Shown here piece after piece: positions 53,981 to 63,800 of a stretch of 64,000 bases of DNA; the first letter of the stretch is position 1; each line of letters begins with the position of its first letter. The DNA comes from Lineus longissimus (Eukaryota > Nemertea > Pilidiophora > Heteronemertea > Lineidae): NCBI RefSeq assembly GCF_910592395.1, contig NC_088315.1, positions 18,147,808 to 18,211,807 of the forward strand, in the 5' to 3' direction. The position numbers and the translations under genes were made by a program. The notes under the pieces were generated by a model, which saw nothing but the letters and a program-made list of their open reading frames with translations, had not been told where the DNA came from and searched no databases.

Positions 53981-56900
53981 CTGAAATGACAAGTAAGATA
54001 TTGTAGGTATACTAGAGAAGCCAGGCAAGTTAGGGTGCGACTGATGCCCTACTCTGGACTCATTGTTATAAGCATCCTGGAATAACCACTGGTCTTCACA
54101 CTCCGTCTGTCGATATTTCAAAAACCTGATGAAATCCATACCCTTCAGACAGATTGTGGCCGCAGAACTCAGAGTGTGCGTAAACAAGGGTTGCAGCATA
54201 GTATCCAAACACCCGTTTTCATTGGTTTTATCCCGACTGTCAGCGGAGGAGGAAGTATGTTTGTTTTGTGTCTGCGCTATTACTGTGAGACGTCAACAAT
54301 CTTGAACCAAAATTTAAATGTGACACGCAAGAAGTTGCTTACTTGATGGAACCTCTGATCGTGTGGCCAGCTCTAGAGTTCTTCAACCGTCGCTTCAGCG
54401 TGTCCACGGCAGTGTTACACTTTACTGCCTCGCCATCCAATCCCTGCAGACACGCGTCCTTCGGTAAGGTCCCACACCTCTCATAGTGCCCTCCAGCACC
54501 CTGCAGAGTCGACCCGTCACAATTTCCTGCCGCTTCTGGCATACTGACGTTGGATAGCTGTTTGAAGAATCTTGGCATGGTGACATTGAACTCGTCCATT
54601 CCTGGGTCGTCGACAAGTTCAAAGGAATCCTCTGGTGCGACAGCAGCAGACGTCTGGAGACACAGAATATTACAGTTTTATAAGAATAGATACTATAGTA
54701 GAACCTCTCGGTTAAGGACACCCTTGGGAGTGACAAATACTGTCCTTATTTGAGAGGTGTCCTGACTACAGAGGTCAAATTGAATGGAAATGACCAATTT
54801 TGAGACAAAATGCAATGTCCTGAATAGTGAGGGTGTCCTTGGTAGAGAGGTGTCTGCTAAGAGAGGTCCCGCTGTAGTTGATGATGCTAATGTTGGCTCA
54901 TATATGTATATAATAAAAGAACAAATGAAAGAAGTACAGAAAAATCAAGGTGGTTTGAACCACAGATCTTTGGATAACAGGTCCACAGCTCTACTGTCAA
55001 ACTACGCCAAAGTTTACAGAAAGACATCAGAAAATGTACACAAATCGAACCCGGGCCCTATTGCATGGTAGCCAGCAGTGTTAACCACTAGGCTTAGAGG
55101 CTCCTAAACTACATGTTTTTACTAGGCCCTTGACCTACCTCTTCCTTGTCTAACTTGAGTCGTTTCTTCGGCGTACAAAACAGCCTCTCACCGTCCTGTT
55201 TCAGCACCTTCCTATACTTCAGTATCGCTTGAGCTTCTGGGCGGCAGGATGCTGGGGTTGTGGTCTTGCATGTTACGTTTTCAGTGTCATCTGTGACCAA
55301 TGTCGTCTCATCTGCTGCCTTAAGGTCATCTCGCATCTAAATTGAATACAAGATATTGAAACTTTGCTATAACATGTAAAACAAACACCTCGCTATAACA
55401 AACATTTTGTTTGGATTTTTCTGCGTCTTCTGGGTCTTTTCATCTGTGACCAAAGTCATCACCTCTGCTGCCTTGACGTCATTTTGCATCTAAATCGAAT
55501 ACGAAAAGTTCGACCTTGCTATAACATGCACACCTCGTTATAACGAACAGTTTTCTTGGATTTCATCGAATTGTTATAGCGAGGTTTGACTGTTCAGTGT
55601 AACTGAAGCATTGATTTACACAATTTGCAGATTTGAGGCCAACTCAGTTTACACTAAAGTCTATAGTCCATTATAAACAACGCTAAAGGGTATTATCTGA
55701 CTTCACTCTCTAGCGCTGGTTTATCCTAGAACTCAAATGAGCTGCTTCATCAGTGTACAACCTGACCAATTCTGACCGCTTTTTTATTTACACACCAGAG
55801 CCCGGTTGTTCAAAAGCACAAAAGTCACGTTATCCTTAACATATAATAATAATAATAAAATGGTACTTCTATAGCGCTAAATCCAGGATAAATTTTCCCG
55901 CTCAAAGCGCTTTACACAAAAAAATAAATAAATTCTAATTTGATGGAAAGGCACTCCTGAACAGAAAGGTTTTGAAGAGTGCCTTGAATTCCTTGATGTC
56001 AGTGCAAGAAGTCACGTATCATTTAAGACGTTATTTCTTTCAGTTAATCGCATTAGAATTTTCATGTTAAAGCGTAACTCATGTCAAATTTCACCATATA
56101 ATGTTTTAGCTCTTTTTGACAAATGACTACGTCACTTTCTCATAAATCAGTAAGGTTTTCGAATCGAAATGCACATTTTCTAGAAATTGATGGTTTAATC
56201 CTGCCCGGACGGCTCGCTTCGATGCCGTTTTCGTTGATGACGTCACAACATGAACATTTTCGCGGCCGCGGTGGTTTACATTCAGCGATTTTATAATAAA
56301 TCTAATCAAAAATGGAAAAAGTGAGCTTTACATTTGTGATCAACAATTAAAAACGGACGTATTTCCGCAAAGTTGTAAATCACATCATAGTATCACTTTA
56401 AGACTTGACGTCTCCATTAAAGCTAATGTGGTTTTGAGCAACTCAGCCCTGGGTGGGAAAAGGGAAGTTAGAGTGGACAAAGACATCTGCCAATTGTCTC
56501 ATGCTGACGTCATCAAATATGCAAATATTTCATTGCTTACAGCAGCAAGTGTTTACAATTAGCGTACCTTTTTCATCTTGTCGCGTCTGCACTGGCGTTG
56601 CAACGCCGACCGCCTCATCGGCCGTTTAGCGCTGCTCTCCTTCCTCAAGGTCTGACGCGACTGTTTCACCTGTCTGAAAAGTTACATCACAACATTACAA
56701 CCAAAAAAAAGTCGAAGAATTATAAAAACTAGATTTACAGGACCGTCTGTGAGATCAGTGGCATAGTGGTAAGAGTGCCAGGCTCATAATCAGGAGTTAG
56801 TGGGTTCGACTCTTGGAGACCATTGCCACAGTTGACAGAACCTGCTGTTTGAAGATGTTGATCTAAATTATTCTGCACCCAAAGCTTTGGCTATGATTTG

Positions 56901-57549
56901 AAAAAGCAGACGTACGCCATTGGGCGCCAAAAGGTTGGGCGCTAATGGCGTTGAATTACATCCCTGGGCACCCAAGGCATTCGATATGAAGTCATTTTTG
57001 GAAATTTCTCCAAATGGTCATAGTGAGTAAAAATTATCAATCTTCCACATACCCAATCGTGTCCAGAAAAGCTTTCATCCATTCTACAACTGTCTCCTTA
57101 TTTTCAGAATACAGCAACAGGTTTTCATCCTTACACGATAACTGAAATATTGCATTCAATCAGATTAGTCCTGAAAAATTGTTTTGGAAAAATTGAGAAC
57201 TAAAAAATCTAGAACCAACTAAGTGCATACACCTATTCACGGCTCGAGATGGTGACAGATTGTTGGAACCACACCAAGGCCCGAGCTATAAGGATAAAGT
57301 GGAGGAATCTTGTGGTCTCCTGCTGCACAATCAACTGAGGATGATGATTTATGGAGAAACTGGCAAATTTTCCTAGCCATTTTTGGTCTTTTTTGCATTT
57401 TCTGTGCGATTATCGCGGAATTTGGAATGTGATGTAACAAGAAAGAAGAGTCAGAAATTCATAAGATTTGAAGTGAGTGTTGACAGGAACATGGTTGTGA
57501 CCAATCATGTGGCCTCCCGCTGCTCAGTAGACTGATGATGATGATGATA

Positions 57550-57588
<39 letters not shown>

Positions 57589-60500
57589 ACCACATGCTCA
57601 ATAGCAAACAGCCAGCTTTATCAAAGTCTAATGGACAGTCTGAGTGTTAAAGATCGCCACACATTTCAAGTCACTGAATGCCTCAAGTCAAAGATTAGAA
57701 TACTCACCCTAAACATCGCACCCCTGTCATCGGGGCTCATGGGGCTATCCTTCGACGCGCAGCACCCAAACATGTTTTCAACGGAGCAATGATGCAACGG
57801 TAGAACGCAGCAACAGCTGTTGTGGTGTTTACCGTTGTCGAGGAGCTTGGGTTTGGCGTACATCACCATGTCGGAGAAGAGGAAGAACATCCGCTCGTAG
57901 GACCGGCCGCCATTTCTTGACATCTGGAAAGTAAAACATACCATCCTTGAAAAGTCATTCGCATGCTCCTCCCCTTGCACAAGTGCGGTCGTAAGTGCTG
58001 AAAGTTGGTCCAATGTTTAGGATGGGAATGTACAGGAACAGCGACACTTTTGTTGGTGTTTTATTTTCATGATTTTTGCAGTTTGAAGTGTAAATCATCA
58101 ACATCAACATGGGGGACTGGCCTCCTTAGCCTTGGTTGGTAACCAGTCTTAAGCTTTTTCTGCATCTTAAAATGCTTAATTTTGCTCATATATCCCATTA
58201 GGTAATATCTGAAAGCTCAACATTTTTGTCATTTTTTCGTGGAGATGGCAATATCAGAGCGAACTTCAATTTTTGGCCACCGAATATCAGGATACAACTT
58301 CAACAACTTGTTTGGACAAAATGTCCCATATTAAGCCGAATAGGAGACAAATGCTTTTGGCTAAAGAGAGAATCATACTCACATGAGGAAGAGATTTGAT
58401 CAGGAATTAAACACAAGATCACCTGAAGGCCAGGGGTATCAATTGCATGGTTAACAGTTTAAAGGGGTGCCACATGTAGCCAACTTTCAGTTTTTTAGGG
58501 ATAACTGACCTCCAAGAAGCATTTTCTGCATCTCAAAATACTTAATTCTGCTCCTAAATACCATAAGGTAATGTCTGAAAGCTCAAAATTTTCGTGGAGA
58601 TGGCAATATCAGAGCGAACTTCAATTTTTTGGCAACTGAATATCGGGATATAACTTCAACAACGAGCTTTGACAAAATGTCCAAAATTAAGCTGAATAGA
58701 GAAGAAAAAAAATTTCCCCAAAAATAGGCTAAAATTAACAAAGTGGGGGATGTAATGGTAAACTTGTAATTGAAAGGCCTCAAAGGAGCTACTAAGATTG
58801 GTGTCTGACAGTAGCCTTATCTGATAGTCACACTGATAGCCTATTCCTGATCAGAGTAGAATTTTTCATCTGGCCAACTTACCCTCTTTAGAATCCCCTC
58901 CTTGATGAATCTTCGGCCAGGCGCAACAATCTTCGGTGCACCGCTCCCCTCCAAGCTTTTCTGTATTTCGATCATCTTCTGAAAGTTCTCATGTTCCTTT
59001 ATATGGTCGTTGATGTGTCTAGCGACCGTGCTGATCTGTTTTGCGGCCTTTTTCAAGGACGCGTAATCGGTGTGGGTAGTAGGAGTGCAGGCCAAGAGAT
59101 CATCAAGCAGCAATTTGTATCTTGAGAGAAAAATTAAAGAAACAGACAGTTATATTGAAATTGCCATAATTTAGGGGGCCAGCCTGATGTGTTTTCGCTG
59201 CCATTCGACTGGTTTCTGAAGTACCCTGAAAAAAAACAAACTAAATTGGTGATTACTTCTTATGCAGCTCATTGGCTACATAATCAACTACCTGCGGGGA
59301 ACTCAAAACGACCTGGTGTGTTTTCACTGCCATTCAACTGGTTTCTGAAGTTCCCTGAAAAAAAACCAACTAAATTGGTGATTACTTCTTATGCAGCTCA
59401 TTGGCTACATAATCAACTACCTGCGGGGAACTCGGTCAGCCTATTCCCTCAGGGCTGACGCCGCTTTCCTTCTACAGGAGCCACGCACCAAGTGCATACG
59501 TTTTGGTGACAGATCCTTCTACAAGGCGGCGCCACTCCTATGGAATGGGCTGTCCACACACATTAGACTTGCGGCGTCAAAGGCAGCTTTTGGAACAATG
59601 CTAAAAGCACACCTTTTTCGAGTGTATTTCAAAGGCGCCTGAGAGTTGGTGAAATTTTTCACCAAATTTGGGCGCCGTAGAAATGTCTTTTTTGATTGAT
59701 TGATTGAACTCCAAACTGCTAACATTTATCATTGGAAGCTTATTCCTGCCTTAGGTTTTAAATGGGCTGTTCAAAATTTCCAATTTCTATAAGCGTTTCG
59801 CTTAAAGTGAGGGGTTGGCCTCTGTAGATCTAACTCTAAGTAACAGTAGAACCTCTCTATTATGGACACCCTTGGGACTGACAACTGCTGCCCTTAATCA
59901 GAGGTGTCCTGATTACAGAGGTCAAATTGAATAGAAATGACCAATTTGACACCAAATGCAGGGTCCTGAATAGAGGGGTGTCCTTAGTAGAGAGGTGTCT
60001 TCAAAGAGAGGTTCCACTGTTTTAAAATACCAAACTAGATCTTTACCTCGGAACTCGCTGAACGGGTGTAATCAACAATGCGTTAAGCTTCATCTGTACT
60101 TCTGGGCGGTCCTCCTGACGATTCCTGAAGGTCACGAGGTCAGGATTTCTAGACTCGACATCCTAAAAGTGTCAGGAGAAAGTGACATGACTTCATTTTC
60201 AAAAATTGTTTGCAATGGTTTCTTGAAAAATAAGAATGTTTTAAAAAATAGCGGGGAGGGTGTGTTTTCTAGCGGTGGATGGGACGATAAACAAACAATT
60301 TTTTTGTGTTGTCTAAGAACAAAGACAGGGAGCTACAACATGTATAGTAGAACCTCTCCATTGAGAACGCCCTCGGGACAAGTGCTGTCCTTAATAGTGA
60401 GGCGTCCTGATTAGAGAGGTCAAATTGAATTGAAACAACCAATTTGGGACCAAAACTAGTGTTCTTGATAGAGAGGTAGTCCTTATTAGAGAGGGGTCCG

Positions 60501-61114
60501 CTAAGGGAGGCTCTACTGTATTTTTACAAACCTCTAATGTTGTGATAGCCAATGTGTGATTTTTAGCATAAACCGAGTACAGTTTCAGGAAGTGTCCCAT
60601 CTGGAGGAAGGCATTCCCGACCTCCATCTCCTCCAAGTGGAGGCGGAGTTCGTTATTGACTTGAATTAGCTGCTGGATGTTGCCGAAGATGATGCTGATC
60701 TGGGCATTCGGGAGGAGCTTCTGGGCACGGAGTGGAATCTCGAAGTACTGGAAGGAAAAATATGTCATGAATTAGACTATTTCAAAGGGGTATGCTATTC
60801 GTAAAGACTGGTGGTCCAGGAAAAAAGAAACGCAGGATTTAGGATATTTTGAAAAAATTGGTTTTCTTGACAATTGTTTGCCTTGGCCTTGAAAATGAAC
60901 TGCGCCATCTACAGGGATTTATCAAAAGTGCTTCCTCATTGACACTTACGTCTGCCATAAGTTTAAGATGTCTGTGGTACGTTTCTTCGGTTGCCAATAT
61001 CTCTTTGACTATTTGGACGCGGCGTCTGGCCTGTTTCTTCAGCTTCTCTTCAGCCAGCTTCGGGTCCAAAAGACGCTGCTTCAGTTGGCTGGTTCTTGTC
61101 GTCAAGGACGCCAT
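52837..61114 (-). CDS. DH-PH RhoGEF, ARHGEF39/FGD-like, 932 residues
   Basis: RhoGEFs load GTP onto Rho-family GTPases. Ten minus-strand exons join in frame: 61114-60950, 60747-60532, 60162-60047, 59120-58883, 57923-57708, 57141-57053, 56673-56568, 55336-55139, 54653-54343, 53980-52837. Residues about 30-235 form the DH domain (RRRVQIVKEILATEETYHRH; CR3 helix TPVQRVPRYKLLLDDLL). Residues 237-346 form the PH domain (FIKEGILKR, RMFFLFSDMVMYAKPKL, ending EWMKAFLDTI). A basic tail follows (348-380 and about 535-572), then a Ser/Gln/Pro-rich tail with repeated PQSL/PLSM motifs, ending SCTIL. Human ARHGEF39 (about 335 residues) aligns best to the catalytic part from memory but lacks the 580-residue tail; an FGD relative is the alternative. 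The ATG at 61114 follows an acceptor (CTCTTTCAG, exon from 61128) and the frame stays open between them, so an upstream coding exon is possible. Confidence 0.92.
54343..54653 (-). CDS. RhoGEF exon 9
   Basis: Acceptor GTGTCTCCAG, donor AA|GTAAGC, 103 codons plus two bases. It begins TSAAVAPEDSFELVDDPGMD and ends TLKRRLKNSRAGHTIRGSI, a basic segment. No known domain is seen. A family E MITE starts 41 bp upstream of the acceptor. Confidence 0.9.
54695..54876 (+). mobile_element. MITE family E, copy 8
   Basis: TATAGTAGAACCTCTCGGTT at the left and AGAGAGGTCCCGCTGTA at the right, in the RhoGEF intron next to exon 9. Confidence 0.85.
55045..55107 (-). mobile_element. SINE head fragment (minus strand)
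   Basis: The reverse complement reads GGAGCCTCTAAGCCTAGTGG TTAACAC and GCCCGGGTTCGATT, the tRNA-like head of the SINE family at 50832. It lies between MITE E and RhoGEF exon 8. Confidence 0.65.
55139..55336 (-). CDS. RhoGEF exon 8
   Basis: Acceptor TCAATTTAG, donor GTAGGT, 66 codons, phase 0. Reads MRDDLKAADETTLVTDDTEN and ends CTPKKRLKLDKEE. The linker is unstructured-looking with a PKKRLKL basic patch that could be a nuclear localisation signal. Its 5' part is duplicated at 55436-55490. Confidence 0.88.
55283..55595. repeat. Tandem duplication over exon 8 start, with Tigger-like end
   Basis: TCATCTGTGACCAA through GCATCTAAAT.GAATAC and CTTGCTATAACATG recur with a 153-bp offset (55287 and 55440). 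The second copy ends in GTTATAGCGAGGTTTGACTG (about 55573-55592), the reverse of the CAGTCAAACCTCGCTATAAC end typical of pogo/Tigger elements. Confidence 0.75.
55845..55990 (+). mobile_element. SINE-like 3' segment with AATAAT run
   Basis: An AATAATAATAAT run followed by TATAGCGCTAAATCCAGGAT and CTCAAAGCGCTTTACAC. AGCGCTTTACA segments are common in invertebrate tRNA-SINE bodies. Family assignment is tentative. Confidence 0.5.
56067..56401 (-). mobile_element. MITE family C, copy 4
   Basis: TTAAAGCGTAACTCATGTCA at the left, AGTATCACTTTAA at the right. TGACGTCA at 56238-56245. It lies in a RhoGEF intron. Confidence 0.9.
56568..56673 (-). CDS. RhoGEF exon 7: basic segment
   Basis: Acceptor AACTTTTCAG, donor GTACGC. 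It completes the Gly of DTIG and adds 35 residues rich in Arg/Lys (SAKRPMRRSALQRQCRRDKM). A polybasic region right after PH may aid membrane or nuclear targeting. Confidence 0.9.
56745..56830 (+). mobile_element. tRNA-like sequence, probable SINE head
   Basis: GTGGCATAGTGGTAAGAGTG resembles an A box and GGGTTCGACTC a B box. GCTCATAATC lies in the anticodon position (CAT). Arms do not pair well enough to call a tRNA gene. Confidence 0.45.
57053..57141 (-). CDS. RhoGEF exon 6: PH C-terminal helix
   Basis: Acceptor AATATTTCAG, donor GTATGT. Reads LSCKDENLLLYSENKETVVE, then WMKAFLDTI. This is the last strand and helix of a PH domain with its conserved Trp. Phase 0 in, phase 2 out. Confidence 0.95.
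57537..57583. repeat. ATG microsatellite
   Basis: GATGATGATGATGATAATGA and further ATG units, about 15 in all, in a RhoGEF intron. It explains a poly-Met ORF. Confidence 0.95.
57708..57923 (-). CDS. RhoGEF exon 5: PH core
   Basis: Acceptor TTACTTTCCAG, donor GTGAGT, 72 codons, phase 0. RMFFLFSDMVMYAKPKLLDN is the beta2-beta3 region of PH, followed by CVLPLHHCSVENMFGC. It closely follows the ARHGEF39 pattern (MFFLFTDVLLMAKP). Confidence 0.96.
58140..58725. repeat. Diverged direct duplication, about 350-bp offset
   Basis: TGGAGATGGCAATATCAGAG, CGAACTTCAATTTTT and CTTCAACAAC occur near 58240-58320 and again near 58593-58670 with similar flanks. Intronic; element type unknown. Confidence 0.8.
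58883..59120 (-). CDS. RhoGEF exon 4: DH end and PH start
   Basis: Acceptor TTTCTCTCAAG, donor GTAAGT. YKLLLDDLLACTP is the end of the DH CR3 helix, followed by a long helix (KKAAKQISTVARHINDHIKE) and the PH start (GRRFIKEGILKR). Phases 2 to 0. Confidence 0.97.
59183..59432. repeat. Tandem duplication, about 122-bp unit, 2 copies
   Basis: TGATGTGTTTTCGCTGCCAT and CAACTACCTGCGGGGAACTC mark two nearly identical units directly before the LINE fragment. They may be part of its 3' region. Confidence 0.85.
59420..59706 (+). mobile_element. LINE (non-LTR) 3' fragment with ORF2 C-terminus
   Basis: Translation includes RTKCIRFGDRSFYKAAPLLW, then NGLSTHIRLAASKAAFGTML and KAHLF. This is the (GDR.F..AAP.LWN.LP..IR.A.S...F...LK..LF) tail of CR1/L2/Jockey-type reverse transcriptase ORFs. 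A TGA stop at 59640-59642 is followed by a short 3' UTR and TTGATTGATTGATTGA tail. Heavily 5'-truncated and inactive. Confidence 0.85.
59843..60020 (+). mobile_element. MITE family E, copy 9
   Basis: ACAGTAGAACCTCTCTATTA at the left, AAGAGAGGTTCCACTGT at the right, about 178 bp. It lies 26 bp from RhoGEF exon 3. Confidence 0.9.
60047..60162 (-). CDS. RhoGEF exon 3: DH CR3
   Basis: Acceptor GACACTTTTAG, donor GTAAAG. Reads RNRQEDRPEVQMKLNALLIT, then PVQRVPR; the CR3 helix continues in exon 4. Phases 0 to 2. Confidence 0.97.
60343..60520 (+). mobile_element. MITE family E, copy 10
   Basis: TATAGTAGAACCTCTCCATT at the left, AAGGGAGGCTCTACTGTA at the right. It ends 11 bp from the coding edge of RhoGEF exon 2, just beyond its donor. 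Confidence 0.9.
60532..60747 (-). CDS. RhoGEF exon 2: DH middle
   Basis: Acceptor TTTTTCCTTCCAG, donor GTTTGT, 72 codons, phase 0. Reads YFEIPLRAQKLLPNAQISII, then FGNIQQLIQVNNELRLHLEE and HFLKLYSVYAKNH. These are DH helices CR1b-CR2, including the F.NI..L...N..L pattern. Confidence 0.96.
60950..61114 (-). CDS. RhoGEF exon 1 (coding): DH start
   Basis: ATG at 61114, 55 codons, donor GTAAGT. MASLTTRTSQLKQRLLDPKL leads into the CR1 helix RVQIVKEILATEETYHRHLK. The exon itself seems to begin at 61128 after CTCTTTCAG, so transcription starts further upstream. Confidence 0.93.
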
Positions 61115-61128
61115 AGCAGTATCTTCAA

Positions 61129-62358
61129 CTGAAAGAGACGAAAACGATTCTAAAATTTATTGTAAATTATCGACAGACAGGTGGGGTCCGTGGATCACAC
61201 GAATTTTTTATGTTACTGGACTATGTCACGGCACAAAAATTTCTTTCTCGGTGGATTAAAAAAACCCTTCAAACATAGGCGGAACGAGTTTACAATCCCC
61301 GATCACACCCCATAAAAAGGTCATCGGTTGACTACACCACTGTTCAATGGATTTATAGTTGAATGCGATCAAACTACGTCATTTCCGATCGTGGATTGTA
61401 AATTTTAACCACATAGGCCAGGCATGTGTGTCTCACACTGTGACTGTCCGAAAGTATGCGCATGTATACAGAGACTGACTCACTCTGCACTGATTCAGGA
61501 CAGGAGTGTGAATCGTTGATTCAATGATTGAATGAAAGTCTGAATAAACTCCTCATTCGGTAATACTTTCAAAATCTATTGTACCCTATAGTTTCTTTAG
61601 TTTATTTTACACCAGTATTCACTGGGTTTACTTGAGATTTTCACTTCTGTACATCATAAACGACGAAAATATTATTTATCAGGATACACTTTGTATTTCA
61701 AAACAAAATCTGGTCGCGGTACACGGTCACGTGTACAAAAAAGGTTCGTTTCGTCACCCGGATAGCAAGTGTATTGGCCAATACGCGTGTGTCAGGTACA
61801 GCCGAGTTAATTGACTCATCAGAACGAACGAGAAGCATATTCATGAATTATGACAAAGCGGGAATAAAATGACTAATAATTTGCGAAAGGCTTTCGTTTT
61901 GGTGAGATTTTATATCGTCTCTCGATAAAGATTATGTATTTTCACCTTTAGGGCCCATTTTTTCGGTTATTGCTCTTCTTGTTAAAGTAAAAAACTCTGT
62001 TGAAAAGGATAATTTTCACAATGTTGTTCTTCCTACAGGATGTCTCATAAAATATGCAATCTCGGATTTTTAGTATGTATTGTTGTCTGTGACGTTTTTG
62101 GCGAAGCAAGTACCCAAACGTTTTGTGGTCGGCTTCCGTCAACATTCAGGGCCAAGGGGGTTGTCGATGACTTCAAGCCTGGCATATATCGTTATAATTC
62201 TACTGTATGTCTCGACTAAATTAAGTATGGTATGACTAAATGTATGTTTTTCCATATATCATTATTTCTTTTCTTCAGAAAACTCTGAGATTGTTTTAGA
62301 ATTTATCTTTCACTTTCAGGTGTGATTTGTCTGCCTGCAGTTACATCAAGAAGTGAGA
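61129..62358. promoter_or_regulatory. Divergent upstream region of RhoGEF and tetraspanin
   Basis: About 1.2 kb between the two start codons, with genes pointing away from each other. Both first coding exons follow AG acceptors (61129 on minus; CACTTTCAG at 62320 or CTGCCTGCAG at 62340 on plus), so both probably have untranslated first exons here. No TATA box or CpG island stands out by eye. A shared bidirectional promoter is inference. Confidence 0.4.
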
Positions 62359-63018
62359 ATGGGAGGTCGTTGTTCTTTGACTGGATGTGTCAAGCTGACA
62401 TTCACAGTTTTTAATGCTTTATTTTGGGTAGGTTTCATTTCTTATTTGTGGCCTGTCACAGCAAAACCAGGCGCATGTCTCACAAAAGATGAACCTTATG
62501 ACACCAGGAGATGATGGAAGAAATTGATGTAGACAGCTTTCACAAAAGACACGAAGGAACAACCGGTCCATCTCAATATCAACCCGAGGAACATGTCCCT
62601 AGTTTTGCTGCAATAAGTCAAATTTGTAAAATTTCTGACATCTCGAAAGAAATCTTTCTCAAACTTTTACTTCATGCATTTTGGCTAATGCCTTCTTTTT
62701 CATTGTGAAATTTAAAGTTCAGAATTCGAATTTGAATAGTTCCAGATCACATAAAAAAGAAAATATATAAATTTGTTTCTTCCATTTTCCATTAATTGAT
62801 ACATGTTGTTCTGAAACTTTCAGCTCCTGGGATGTGCTCTCATCGGCATGGGTGTTTGGCTCCACATCAACAAAGGCCCCTATGTTGACGTCTTGGCCCC
62901 CGGCTTCAACTGGTTGAGTGCAACCGCCCTGATCTTGACCACAGGTATTCTCTGCGTTCTCATCGGTTTCATGGGATGCTATGGGATTCTTATAGAGAAT
63001 CGATGCATGCTGATTACG
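62359..63018 (+). CDS. Tetraspanin, first two coding exons (partial)
   Basis: Exons 62359-62427 (23 codons from ATG, donor GTAGGT) and 62824-63018 (65 codons, donor GTGAGT). Reads MGGRCSLTGCVKLTFTVFNA LFW, then LLGCALIGMGVWLHINKG, forming TM1 with a juxtamembrane Cys. After a short extracellular loop comes TM2 (LSATALILTTGILCVLIGFM), then GCYGILIENRCMLIT leading to TM3. G.ENRC.L is the classical TM2-TM3 turn of tetraspanins. The large extracellular loop with CCG lies right of the window. It resembles the TSPAN4/9/18 or TSPAN1 group, but the subfamily cannot be set. Tetraspanins organise membrane microdomains. Confidence 0.95.
62446..62615 (-). mobile_element. MITE family B, copy 4 (inverted, diverged)
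   Basis: GCCTGTCACAGCAAAACCAG at the left and AGTTTTGCTGCAATAAG at the right, with the internal GACACCAGGAGATGATGGAA. It starts about 18 bp after the donor of tetraspanin exon 1. Confidence 0.75.
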
Positions 63019-63034
63019 GTGAGTGTGTTTAAGG

Positions 63035-63800
63035 CCAGTGTTCATAGGATTCATGATGTCACAATTCACTTGTCACATTCATGAGCTTGCCCTTGCATTG
63101 TTGTAGGGCCATGTTTACATATGATTCATGATGTCACAATTCACTTGTCACATTCATGAGCTTGCCCTTGCATTGTTGTAGGGTCGTGTTTACATATGAT
63201 TCATGATGTCACAATTCACTTGTCACATTCATCAGCTTGCCCTTCCGTGTTTACATATGATTCATGTCACAATTAACTTGCATTGCTACAGTGCCGTGTT
63301 TACATATGATTCATCAGCTTGCCCTTGCATTGTTGTAGGGCTGTGTTTATACATGATGTCACAATTCACTTGTCACATTCATGAGCTTGCCCTTGCATTG
63401 TTGTAGGGTCGTGTTTACATATGATTCATGATGTCACAATTCCTTGTCACATTCATCAGCTTGCCCTTGCATTGTTGTAGGGCCGTGTTTACATATGATT
63501 CATGAGGTCACAATTCACTTGTCACATTCATGAGCTTGCCCTTTTATTGTTGTAGGGCCGTGTTTACATATGATTCATGATGTCACAATTCACTTGTCAC
63601 ATTCATCAGCTTGCCCTTGCATTGTTGTAGGGCCGTGTTTACATATGATTCATGAGGTCACAATTCACTTGTCACACTCATGAGCTTGCCCTTGCATTGT
63701 TGTAGGGCCGTGTTTACATAGGATTCATGATGTCACTATTCACTTGTCACATTCATGAGCCTACCCTTGCATTGTTGTAGGGCCAGGCTTACATAGGATT
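63035..63800. repeat. 75-bp minisatellite in tetraspanin intron, about 10 units
   Basis: Unit GGGCCGTGTTTACATATGAT, TCATGATGTCACAATTCACT, TGTCACATTCATGAGCTTGC, CCTTGCATTGTTGTA. It begins right after the donor at 63019 and decays after 63800 into ATGTCACATG-rich sequence to the window end. Confidence 0.95.

Noticed and set aside
57535-57792. Poly-methionine ORF
   Set aside because: It is the ATG microsatellite, running antisense into RhoGEF exon 5.
59391-59642. Host gene with 83-codon ORF
   Set aside because: The sequence is the C-terminus of a LINE reverse-transcriptase ORF followed by a TTGA tail, in an intron and antisense to the RhoGEF.
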